Source: Candidatus Saccharimonadota bacterium
GTDB taxonomy: Bacteria; Patescibacteriota; Saccharimonadia; Saccharimonadales; Saccharimonadaceae
NCBI GenBank assembly: GCA_017406565.1
Contig: JAFQYG010000006.1
Coordinates: 1 to 64,000 of the forward strand
Length of the DNA: 64,000 nucleotides
Reading direction: 5' to 3'
The position numbers and the translations under genes were made by a program. Position 1 is the stretch's first letter; each line of letters opens with the position of its first letter. Of the stretch, positions 51,363 to 59,347 are shown piece by piece. Below the pieces are notes generated by a model, which worked only from the letters and a program-made list of their open reading frames with translations, did not search any database and had not been told where the DNA came from.

Positions 51363-52685
51363 ATGGATAACGATATTTCAATTAATAGTACAACCCTATC
51401 AACTACACCTAAAACTAAAACCAATGGGCGTGTCCGCCCAGCCGCTGCTGGTGCTATCGGTGCCATTGCTGGTTTAATTGTTGGCGCAGTAGGTATCTAC
51501 GGCATTATTAAAATGACTGAGAAACCTTCTGTTTGTCCAGAATGCAATTGCCCTAGTCCTGTGTCTCAAGCAAATGGTTTAGATTATAGTTTTCTCAAAC
51601 TAGAAACATCTGACTCTAATATTATTTACAGCCCACTTTCTATCAAGAACGGTCTCGCACTCCTCAACGCTGGCGCCAATGGCAAGACGAAGACTGAAAT
51701 TGAAAACGTATTAGGCAACGAAGAAATACCAAAATATCAGGATATTCAAGATAAACTCTCTCTTGCCAATGCAGTTTTTATTCGTGATAATTTTAAAGAG
51801 AAAGTGTTGTCTACATATACCGAAAACGTCCAAAACAATCACAGCGGGGAAATATTCTACGACAGTTTTGCAAACACTGACAATATGGACAATTGGGTCA
51901 AGCAAAAAACCTTCAGCCTCATTGATAGTATCGGCATTGAAGTTAACCCAGATTTAAAAATGGTACTTGCCAATGCTCTTGCAATCCAAATGGACTGGAA
52001 GCATCAATTCGACACCGATAATACATTTGGCAAAAATTTTTATCTAAAGGACGATTCGGAAGTTGAAGCAACCACTATGCACATTGAAACCGATGAAGAA
52101 GATATTAAATACTTCATTGATGATTCAAATACGGCAGTTTCGCTGCCACTTGATTCAACATCTCCAGACACTAATTTAGATTTTGTCGCGATTATGCCGT
52201 CTGGTAACATCGATGAGGTTATTGCCAATCTTGATCAAACTAAAATTGATAACGTAATTAATAATATGACCCCTACTAGCGAACCAAAAGACGGTGTTGT
52301 CATTAATATTCCTAAATTCAAATTTGACTACTCCCTCAATTTTAAAGAAGATCTACAAAAGCTCGGCATCAACTCAGCGTTCAATGAGAACTCTGCAGAT
52401 TTTTCTAACATGGCCTCTGAAGGGCTTTATGTAGGTCAAGCTGTACATAATGCTAATATCGATTTTTCCGAAGAGGGCATTAAGGCAGCTGCTATCACAG
52501 TATTTGCAATGAAAGAAACCAGTGCTATAGAAGACGAGGTTCCACAGCCAGTAATAATTAACATCGACCACCCATTCCTTTTCCTTATCCGTGACGCCAA
52601 CAATGGCACTATTTGGTTTACTGGAGCTGTATACCAACCAAATCTCTGGGCAGACGACCAAGCAGCTTACGAAGAGTCCTACTAG
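51363..52685 (+). CDS. Membrane-anchored serpin (serine protease inhibitor)
   Basis: 440 residues. One N-terminal helix (about 27-50, GAIGAIAGLIVGAVGIYGII), a short Cys-containing linker, then a serpin fold: NIIYSPLSIKNGLALLNAG, VLANALAIQMDWKHQFD, IPKFKFDYSLNFKEDLQKLG, hinge EEGIKAAAITVFAM, and DHPFLFLIRDANNGTIWFTG. The reactive loop lies between AMKETSAIEDE and PQPV. Inhibitory serpins need small residues in the hinge, and this hinge has Ala-Ala-Ala, so inhibition is plausible. The target may be a host or own protease. TATAAT (51351-51356) is 6 nt before the ATG. Confidence 0.9.
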   Translation: MDNDISINSTTLSTTPKTKTNGRVRPAAAGAIGAIAGLIVGAVGIYGIIKMTEKPSVCPECNCPSPVSQANGLDYSFLKLETSDSNIIYSPLSIKNGLALLNAGANGKTKTEIENVLGNEEIPKYQDIQDKLSLANAVFIRDNFKEKVLSTYTENVQNNHSGEIFYDSFANTDNMDNWVKQKTFSLIDSIGIEVNPDLKMVLANALAIQMDWKHQFDTDNTFGKNFYLKDDSEVEATTMHIETDEEDIKYFIDDSNTAVSLPLDSTSPDTNLDFVAIMPSGNIDEVIANLDQTKIDNVINNMTPTSEPKDGVVINIPKFKFDYSLNFKEDLQKLGINSAFNENSADFSNMASEGLYVGQAVHNANIDFSEEGIKAAAITVFAMKETSAIEDEVPQPVIINIDHPFLFLIRDANNGTIWFTGAVYQPNLWADDQAAYEESY

Positions 52686-52706
52686 ATTTATGCTATAATA
52701 TATAAC

Positions 52707-53231
52707 ATGAAAAAAGCCAAATTGTTTTGGGTTGATTTAGAAATGACTGGCCTTGACCCGACCAAGGACAAAATTTGTGAAGTCGCCGCTATTGCTACCG
52801 ATATGGAATTGAACGAAATTGCCCGCTTCGAAGCTATTGTAAAAGTTGACGAAGAGTTAATGGACAAACGTATGGTTGGAGATTTCTGGGAAAAGAATAG
52901 CTCCTCACGTGACGCTTTGAAATCACAAAATCATAACGGCAAACCAATTGAAGTAGTTGAAAGGGAACTACTAGATTTTGTTGATGAAAACTTTAGTAAA
53001 GAAATCTATCTTGCTGGTAATTCTATCCACCAAGATCGTAAATTCATCGAACGCGAAATGCCCGAGTTAAATAAGCGTCTACATTATCGTATGCTAGATG
53101 TCTCTGCTTGGAAAATATACTTTGAAAATGCTTTGAATAAAAGATTTACTAAACAAGATAACCACCGAGCCTTAGATGATATCAACGGCTCAATTGAGGA
53201 GCTGAAATGGTATTTGACCTTTCTAAAATAA
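52707..53231 (+). CDS. orn: Oligoribonuclease
   Basis: 174 residues, DEDDh exonuclease: WVDLEMTGLDPTKDKICEVA, AGNSIHQDRKFIEREMPEL, YRMLDVS and HRALDDI. It degrades short RNA fragments and pGpG. TATAAT (52694-52699) is 7 nt before the ATG. The stop overlaps the next gene by 25 bp. Confidence 0.95.
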   Translation: MKKAKLFWVDLEMTGLDPTKDKICEVAAIATDMELNEIARFEAIVKVDEELMDKRMVGDFWEKNSSSRDALKSQNHNGKPIEVVERELLDFVDENFSKEIYLAGNSIHQDRKFIEREMPELNKRLHYRMLDVSAWKIYFENALNKRFTKQDNHRALDDINGSIEELKWYLTFLK

Positions 53232-53497
53232 ACGGCATAGACGAATACATCACTAAACGAGATAAAGATCGTACAATCTTTTTAAAAGGCGACAAAGCCT
53301 TTCTCGTAGAGAATAAAAATACCATCGAAGTCCGTTGCGATGAAAGACTTAGCCAAGTCTTGCAAGAAGATTATGAATCGGTCATGGAATCTCGTTATTT
53401 TGGCCGCGGCGGCATCGAGATTGTTCTCACAAACCAATTAAGCCCCGAAGAACTCGAGGACTTAATTAGGCTAAGTTACGATTTAACCAAAAATTAA
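53207..53497 (+). CDS. MmcQ/YjbR-like protein
   Basis: 96 residues: VRCDERLSQVLQEDYESVM, SRYFGRGGIEIVLTNQ and LEDLIRLSYDLTKN follow the MmcQ/YjbR small-domain pattern (double-wing DNA-binding fold; function unclear). Overlaps orn by 25 bp in another frame. Confidence 0.65.
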   Translation: MVFDLSKINGIDEYITKRDKDRTIFLKGDKAFLVENKNTIEVRCDERLSQVLQEDYESVMESRYFGRGGIEIVLTNQLSPEELEDLIRLSYDLTKN

Positions 53498-53509
53498 ATG
53501 ACTATAACT

Positions 53510-53905
53510 TTAGGCTTTCTTTTCGGCTTTAGCGGCTTTTCTCGCATCACGCCTGCGATTCATCCGATTCATCGCCTTAATCACCAAGAAGATTACCCAT
53601 GCAATTACTAAGAATTGCACGACATTTTGGAGAAAATTGCCGTAGGCAATTACTGCTTCATCGCCTGTCCCAAAGAAATTTGGGATGCGGATCGCCAAAT
53701 GCGTGAAATCCACACCACCGAGAAGCAAGCCTACAATCGGCATCACAATATCGTTAACAAGGGAATTAACAATCGCTGTAAAAGCACCACCTACTGCCAC
53801 ACCTACTGCAAGATCAATCATCGAACCGCGATTGATAAACTCGATGAATTCTTCCTTCAAGCTATTTTTTTCTTTTAGCTTATTAGCTTCTTCGGACTTT
53901 GCCAT
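53510..53905 (-). CDS. mscL: Large-conductance mechanosensitive channel
   Basis: 131 residues: [55 protein letters not shown], then a basic C-terminal tail. Two helices. It releases solutes on osmotic downshock. AAGGAG precedes the ATG, so it is probably translated from a leader or with the upstream gene at 53924. Confidence 0.95.
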   Translation of the reverse strand: MAKSEEANKLKEKNSLKEEFIEFINRGSMIDLAVGVAVGGAFTAIVNSLVNDIVMPIVGLLLGGVDFTHLAIRIPNFFGTGDEAVIAYGNFLQNVVQFLVIAWVIFLVIKAMNRMNRRRDARKAAKAEKKA

Positions 53906-53923
53906 AATAACTCCTTCCTTATG

Positions 53924-54541
53924 TTATTGTCCTTCTGAAAAATCATTAAATTTACTATATAAATTTTCCAGACTAGAATCAAATGTATCGAGTATGCCTT
54001 GAAGAGACTCATCTTTAGCTTCTTTCTTTATTTGGCTTGATTCAGCTACAAATAATTGCATTTCATAAGCCATCTTATGCGCATAAACACGATCTAAAAT
54101 TCCATTAATCTTTGCATCGAATAACTCTTCGTTTAAGGCATCCTTCTCTAAGGTTAGTTTTTCTACAGTTTTCTTATTGGCATCTTTATCTTTAAATTTA
54201 TACTTTACAGTTAAGTATTCTGCCATTTTTTTACTTGCATCCTGCAATACAGTATTTAACGAAGAACTACTCGCTCTAAGCTCGGATGATTTAATTGAAT
54301 CCTGGTATTCATTGATTAACTCGCTCGTATTATTGATATGAAGATAAAGGGATATACAATCTTTTTTTGCGTCACCTTTACCACTAGAAATCATCCCCCC
54401 AATTATTATTACAATAATTAGGGCCACTACTGCCCCTACGCCAATTAAAAAATATTTAGAAGTTAAAATTTTACTAAGTTTAGATTGCTCTACCGGCTGA
54501 TTACTAGCCGAAATCTGATTAAGATATTCTTGCCCGTCCAT
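53924..54541 (-). CDS. Single-pass membrane protein of unknown function
   Basis: 205 residues: 30-residue cytoplasmic start, one helix (about 32-52, LIGVGAVVALIIVIIIGGMI), then a helical extracytoplasmic part rich in Lys and Glu (KKTVEKLTLEKDALNEEL). The start lies 16 nt from the divergent dnaG start. Upstream of mscL in the same direction, spacing 18 nt. Confidence 0.65.
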   Translation of the reverse strand: MDGQEYLNQISASNQPVEQSKLSKILTSKYFLIGVGAVVALIIVIIIGGMISSGKGDAKKDCISLYLHINNTSELINEYQDSIKSSELRASSSSLNTVLQDASKKMAEYLTVKYKFKDKDANKKTVEKLTLEKDALNEELFDAKINGILDRVYAHKMAYEMQLFVAESSQIKKEAKDESLQGILDTFDSSLENLYSKFNDFSEGQ

Positions 54542-54557
54542 ATGCTATAATTATAGC
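54542..54557. promoter_or_regulatory. Divergent overlapping promoters in a perfect palindrome
   Basis: ATGCTATAATTATAGCAT (54542-54559) is a perfect 18-nt palindrome that provides the -10 for dnaG (TATAAT 54546-54551, 6 nt before ATG) and, on the other strand, for the gene at 54541 (8 nt). Both -35 regions must lie inside the opposite coding sequence. Confidence 0.85.
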
Positions 54558-56192
54558 ATGAATGACGCGAAAGAGGAAATCAAATCTCGTCTCGCGGTGG
54601 AGGACGTAGTCGGACAATATGTTGAGCTAAAACGTGCTGGTCGCAATTTGAAAGGTCATTCTCCTTGGGGTGTTGATAAGACTCCCTCTTTTATGGTCTC
54701 ACCCGAAAAAGGCATCTGGCATGATTTTTCCGCTAATAAAGGTGGAGATATTTTCACTTTCGTGATGGAAGTTGAAGGGATTGGTTTTAAGGAAGCCATG
54801 GAAAAACTGGCGCATCAAGCTGGCGTTGACTTGTCAAAATATCGCGGTGGTGATTCTAAGGTGTCTAAACAAAAAGCACGCGCCAAAGAAGCACTCGCTC
54901 TTGCCACCAAATACTACCAAGCATGTCTCGTTCGCAACAAAGCTGTCTGTGAGTATGTTTTTTATAAACGAAATCTTAATCGTGCTACTGTAGCCGAGTT
55001 TAAAATAGGGTACGCTCCTTCTTCAGGCAAAGCGCTCATTACTGTCCTCAAAAAGCGTGGTTTCACCGAAGAAGAGCTCGATGCCGCTGGCCTCCTCAAT
55101 CGTTTTAAAACTGATATGTTTCGTGATCGTATGACCGTCCCATTTATTGACACTACAGGCAATGTTATTGGCTTTACGGCTCGAATTATTGGCCAAGGCG
55201 AACCGAAATATCTCAATACCCCTGAAACAATTCTATTCAATAAATCAAAATTCATTTTTGGACTTCACGAAGCTAAGGAAGCTATCCGTCGCAATGGCTT
55301 CGTCGTAATAGTAGAAGGAAATATGGATGTTATTTCAAGCCACCAAGCCGGCGTCAAAGAAGCAGTTGCAACTTCTGGCACTGCTATGACTGATCAACAT
55401 CTAAAGGCCCTATCTAAGCTAACTAGTGATATCCGACTGGCTTACGATGGAGATGAAGCCGGTGTTAAAGCCGCAGAACGTGCCATCATGATGGCAGGAG
55501 ATCTCGGAATTGATCTTACCGTAATATCAGATTATCATGGTGCTAAAGACCCCGATGAATTAATTCAGAAAGACCCCAAACTTTGGCAACAAGCCGTCCA
55601 AAATAGCGTGCCTGCCGTTGACTGGCTTCTTCAAAAATATGAAGAGAATCTCAATCTTCGCACCTCGCCAGGCAAACGCAAATACTCCGATATTGCTCTA
55701 AAACTAATAAGTTACGTTAAAGACGAAGTCGAAAAAGCCAGTTACGAAGAAAAAATTGCAAGAAAACTCGATGTTAGTGTCGAAATATTACGTGAAAAAG
55801 GCGAACGGCTTAAACGAAAGCTCTCTGAGGCTTCTCCAAAATATCTCAAAAAACCTAAAACTTCCATTGAGGTCAACAAACTCGAACAACTCGAAAACTC
55901 TCTTCTTGCTATCAAAATTTATGGGGGAATTACCAAACCCATCATTCCAATTGATATACCAGACGATGAGACTAAACTTGCTGAACTTGAATTAATTTTT
56001 AATCGCGAGCATGAAATTGCCTCTGACGTCAACCTTGAACAAGAAGCTACTGAACTATTAAGACATTATAACGATGAATTTAAAAAATATAAAATTGCCT
56101 CCCTCACCGAACAACTATCAAATTTTAATGAAGAAGATGAAGAATATAACAAAATTCTGTCAGAAATTAACAACTACATGAGTGCAGAGTAA
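54558..56192 (+). CDS. dnaG: DNA primase without the zinc ligands
   Basis: 544 residues. The N-terminal CHC2 domain keeps its frame (VVGQYVELKRAGRNLKGHSP, TPSFMVSPEKGIWHDFSANK, GGDIFTFVMEVEGI), but the four zinc ligands CxxH...CxxC are replaced by Ser35, Gly38, Asp56 and Ala59. The catalytic core is intact: FRDRMTVPFIDTTGNVIGF, TOPRIM motif VEGNMDVISSHQAG and AYDGDEAG. The end is a short helical domain. It makes primers for replication. First gene of dnaG-rpoD; TATAAT is 6 nt before the ATG. Confidence 0.95.
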   Translation: MNDAKEEIKSRLAVEDVVGQYVELKRAGRNLKGHSPWGVDKTPSFMVSPEKGIWHDFSANKGGDIFTFVMEVEGIGFKEAMEKLAHQAGVDLSKYRGGDSKVSKQKARAKEALALATKYYQACLVRNKAVCEYVFYKRNLNRATVAEFKIGYAPSSGKALITVLKKRGFTEEELDAAGLLNRFKTDMFRDRMTVPFIDTTGNVIGFTARIIGQGEPKYLNTPETILFNKSKFIFGLHEAKEAIRRNGFVVIVEGNMDVISSHQAGVKEAVATSGTAMTDQHLKALSKLTSDIRLAYDGDEAGVKAAERAIMMAGDLGIDLTVISDYHGAKDPDELIQKDPKLWQQAVQNSVPAVDWLLQKYEENLNLRTSPGKRKYSDIALKLISYVKDEVEKASYEEKIARKLDVSVEILREKGERLKRKLSEASPKYLKKPKTSIEVNKLEQLENSLLAIKIYGGITKPIIPIDIPDDETKLAELELIFNREHEIASDVNLEQEATELLRHYNDEFKKYKIASLTEQLSNFNEEDEEYNKILSEINNYMSAE

Positions 56193-56242
56193 TCTAAGAA
56201 GTGTATTGATTTATATCAAGACTTGAGTTATACTCTATAATA

Positions 56243-57217
56243 ATGAGCTCGAAAAAAGACGATATTTTGAATGCAAAAGATTTAACTTTAGAGATTGATG
56301 AACCAGAAACTGGTGATCTCGAGCAAGAAGAAGAATTATCTGATGAAGAACTTGCTATCACGGCAGAAAATGTCGATTCTTTTGCTGACGATTCTGTTAG
56401 ATTGTACCTACGTGAAATCGGCAAAATTCCTCTATTAACTCCCGAAGAAGAAGCTGATCTTGCTCAACGCATTGTTAAAGGAGACAAAAAAGCCAAAGAT
56501 AAAATGGTTGAATCTAACATGCGTCTAGTTGTCTCTATCGCTAAACGTTATGGTGGTCGTGGACTAGATTTTCTAGATTTAATTCAAGAAGGGAATACTG
56601 GGTTACTCCGCGCTGTTGAAAAATTTGATCCTGATAAGGGCTTCAAGTTTTCTACCTATGCTACCTGGTGGGTTCGCCAAGCAATCACTCGTGCTATCGC
56701 CGATCAGGCTCGTACTATTCGTATCCCAGTTCACATGGTCGAAACTATCAACAAGGTCTTAAGGACTACTCGTAAACTTACCGCAGAGCTCAACCGAGAG
56801 CCTACTAATGAAGAAATTGCCAAAGCACTCGATATGGAACCTGAAAAAATTGACTATGTCATGCGTATTAAACAAGACATTGCTTCACTTGATGCTTCTA
56901 TCGGACGCGAAGGTGATGACGAAGATTCTGTACTTGGCGACTTTGTTGAAGACGAAGAACGCGATAGCCCCGAAGATTCCGCTGCTAACCAAATCCTTAA
57001 AGAGCAACTTTCTGAAATTATTGCTACTCTTACTGATCGTGAACAAAAAATTATTCGTTTGAGATTTGGTATTGGTGGAGGTCGCCCGCATACCCTAGAA
57101 GAAGTCGGTGCCGAGTTTGACGTCACACGTGAACGTATTCGCCAAATTGAGGCTAAAGCTTTATCTAAGCTCCGCAAAAACAAAGACACCAAAAAGCTTC
57201 ACGAATATTTGAGGTAG
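56243..57217 (+). CDS. rpoD: Primary sigma factor
   Basis: 324 residues with regions 1.2-4.2: [80 protein letters not shown]. Region 1.1 is reduced to an acidic 40-residue start. It reads the TATAAT promoters found throughout the window. The ATG follows two overlapping -10-like hexamers (TATACT 8 nt upstream, TATAAT 1 nt upstream). Confidence 0.96.
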   Translation: MSSKKDDILNAKDLTLEIDEPETGDLEQEEELSDEELAITAENVDSFADDSVRLYLREIGKIPLLTPEEEADLAQRIVKGDKKAKDKMVESNMRLVVSIAKRYGGRGLDFLDLIQEGNTGLLRAVEKFDPDKGFKFSTYATWWVRQAITRAIADQARTIRIPVHMVETINKVLRTTRKLTAELNREPTNEEIAKALDMEPEKIDYVMRIKQDIASLDASIGREGDDEDSVLGDFVEDEERDSPEDSAANQILKEQLSEIIATLTDREQKIIRLRFGIGGGRPHTLEEVGAEFDVTRERIRQIEAKALSKLRKNKDTKKLHEYLR

Positions 57218-57223
57218 TTTATC

Positions 57224-57628
57224 ATGAAGGCAATCATTACAACAATAGCAACGGTTTGCTTAAGTTTATTGTTTCTCGTTTGCCCTGTTTCTGCTAAATG
57301 TCCAGATGGTTCCGTTCCAGTCTCATTTTTAGATTCTGGTGAAAACATAGTTATCGGGACAGAAGGGGAACACTGCCTCAAAGACAACCAAAAAGGATCT
57401 GGAGTAATCTATATCCTCAATTTTGTTTTAGATATTCTCACCATAGGAATCGCAATCATTGCAGTTATAGGCGTTGTAGTTTCTGGCATCACTTACCTTA
57501 CTGCTGGTGACAACGAAAACAAAACTCGTCTCGCTAAACAACGTATCTACGAAATTGTTATTGGCTTGATTACTTATGCTGCAGTTTACGCATTACTAAA
57601 ATGGCTTTTGCCAGGATTTAATAATTAA
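57224..57628 (+). CDS. Small secreted TrbC/VirB2-like pilin
   Basis: 134 residues: signal peptide (TVCLSLLFLVCPVSA), a 40-residue mature part with a Cys pair, and VirB2-type double helix LNFVLDILTIGIAIIAVIGV ... YEIVIGLITYAAVYALLKWL. It is the stand-alone form of the module seen in the proteins at 21154 and 24576, with the same KQRIYEIVIGL loop. It lies 6 nt after rpoD and may be co-transcribed. Confidence 0.82.
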   Translation: MKAIITTIATVCLSLLFLVCPVSAKCPDGSVPVSFLDSGENIVIGTEGEHCLKDNQKGSGVIYILNFVLDILTIGIAIIAVIGVVVSGITYLTAGDNENKTRLAKQRIYEIVIGLITYAAVYALLKWLLPGFNN

Positions 57629-57636
57629 GGATTTTT

Positions 57637-58542
57637 ATGCAACGAATAATTTTAATTTACAATCCACGTTCATCACAGTACGCAGAAGTAAAGGCTGATG
57701 TCATTGATACAGTTCACAAACTTAAAGGTTACATGATTGGAAAATATGAAGTCGAACCCACTGATGTTGACCAAAATGCTACTAAATTATCCAAAATCCT
57801 TAAAAATGATGACCTTGTCATTGCTGCTGGCGGCGATGCTACAGCTCAAATTGCCGCCAACAGTATTTTAAAATCTGACAAAGATGTTTCTTTAGCTGTA
57901 CTTCCATATGGCAATTTTAATGATTTGTCTCGTACTCTTCAGACTAATTCAATTGAGCAAATCTTAAAACAAAAAACCTCACGTAAATTATATCCTTTGG
58001 AGATTATTGTTGATGGCAAGTTATTCCGTTACGCTACTTGCTATGTCACTATCGGCATGACAGCCGAAGCAGTTAGTTTATATGATACCCCTAAAGTTCG
58101 CAAAAAACTTAAAACGAATTTTGGACGCAAAATCAGTTCATATACTAGTTTGGCTAATTGGTATTTTAAGAACCGCCACAAAAAAGTATTCTTGCCCGAA
58201 TTCAAATTAAATGGCAATTTGCAGCATAAAAAAACTTCAGATTATGCTGCTATTAATGGACGTTCTATGGCGCGTGTCATGAGGGGAGGGGAAGACTATA
58301 AAAAGCCAAAGGTTTTCCGCAGTGAAACAGATCGTTTAACCAATTTTTGGCGCCTCCTTAACCTTATGGTAAAAAGCATTTTTCATCGCATTCCAGGTTC
58401 TGAGACTAATGGCGATATTTTAGAATTTACCAATCCAGCAACTGTTGCAGTCCAAGCTGAAGGCGAATATCATACCTTCAAAAATATTAAAACTATTGAA
58501 ATCAAAAAAGGAAGTAAATGTCTGAAAGTAATCGAGAACTAG
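57637..58542 (+). CDS. Diacylglycerol-kinase-family lipid kinase
   Basis: 301 residues of the DAGK/YegS fold: ILIYNPRSSQYAEV, VIAAGGDATAQIAANSIL, and LPYGNFNDLSRTL in place of GTGNDFAR. Substrate unknown: diacylglycerol, undecaprenol or sphingoid base. The end overlaps the zeta-like gene by 25 bp. Confidence 0.85.
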   Translation: MQRIILIYNPRSSQYAEVKADVIDTVHKLKGYMIGKYEVEPTDVDQNATKLSKILKNDDLVIAAGGDATAQIAANSILKSDKDVSLAVLPYGNFNDLSRTLQTNSIEQILKQKTSRKLYPLEIIVDGKLFRYATCYVTIGMTAEAVSLYDTPKVRKKLKTNFGRKISSYTSLANWYFKNRHKKVFLPEFKLNGNLQHKKTSDYAAINGRSMARVMRGGEDYKKPKVFRSETDRLTNFWRLLNLMVKSIFHRIPGSETNGDILEFTNPATVAVQAEGEYHTFKNIKTIEIKKGSKCLKVIEN

Positions 58543-59321
58543 AACAAATCATCAAATATATGAAAGCACACTGGCCATCCAATGTTAAGCCAGAATGGCA
58601 AGTTGGACTAGCCGAATACCCCGCAATTCTAAAAAAAGTTGTAGAAGAGTTTACCCTCGCCGCAACCAAAAATCGCCACCTCATTCGCATAGCTGGTGTG
58701 TCTGGCTCTGGTAAAACTACTCAAATTCTTCCTGCCGTAGAAGCGTATTGCGGGAAAAACAATTTTGAGCCAATTCTAATGGCTGCCCGTCGTTTTGTCG
58801 AATACCATCCGCATTATCAAGAAATCAAAGATTTTTATGGCGACGAAAACCTTCGTAAAATGACCGACGAATTCGCTACTATTATGCTATTCCTAACTCT
58901 TTCAGAATTAATTAAAGGTGGCTACGACATCGTATTAGACGTCACACTTTTGGACCCAGAGATGGAGGGTATTTTGCTCAAAATGCTAAAAACAGGGAAG
59001 TACCAAATGACTATTCTCATGATAGCCGTATCGCCTACTGTTACAGAAATATTTCTCCAAGGCCGTGCCTGGCGTCACTCCAAAGCCACTGAGGAAGAAT
59101 TTATTCGCGCTACTTCTCATGCTCTTAAATTCTACGCGGACAATGCCCCCGACATCCATATTATTATTTGGAGCGTGTACGACAAACCACCAGTTTATGA
59201 TGGCCCTATAAAAGAATGTCTTAACACGTTTAATGATTATTCGAAAAAGGAAGAATTGCCCAAAAAAGACGACGATGCTCGTCGCAACGCTAAAATTGAA
59301 TATTTGAGAAACCTTGATTAA
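58518..59321 (+). CDS. Zeta-toxin-like P-loop kinase
   Basis: 267 residues: HLIRIAGVSGSGKTTQIL (Walker A at about 61-68), YDIVLDVTLLDPE, and RAWRHSKATEEEFIRAT (lid Arg residues). The order matches zeta toxins, which phosphorylate UDP-N-acetyl sugars, but no epsilon-type antitoxin is nearby, so a housekeeping kinase is equally possible. Confidence 0.75.
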   Translation: MSESNRELEQIIKYMKAHWPSNVKPEWQVGLAEYPAILKKVVEEFTLAATKNRHLIRIAGVSGSGKTTQILPAVEAYCGKNNFEPILMAARRFVEYHPHYQEIKDFYGDENLRKMTDEFATIMLFLTLSELIKGGYDIVLDVTLLDPEMEGILLKMLKTGKYQMTILMIAVSPTVTEIFLQGRAWRHSKATEEEFIRATSHALKFYADNAPDIHIIIWSVYDKPPVYDGPIKECLNTFNDYSKKEELPKKDDDARRNAKIEYLRNLD

Positions 59322-59347
59322 GATCAGAAAAATAGTATAATTAAACC

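Noticed and set aside
58518-59321. A zeta/epsilon toxin-antitoxin pair
   Set aside because: No small antitoxin gene lies beside the zeta-like kinase; the upstream neighbour is a lipid kinase.
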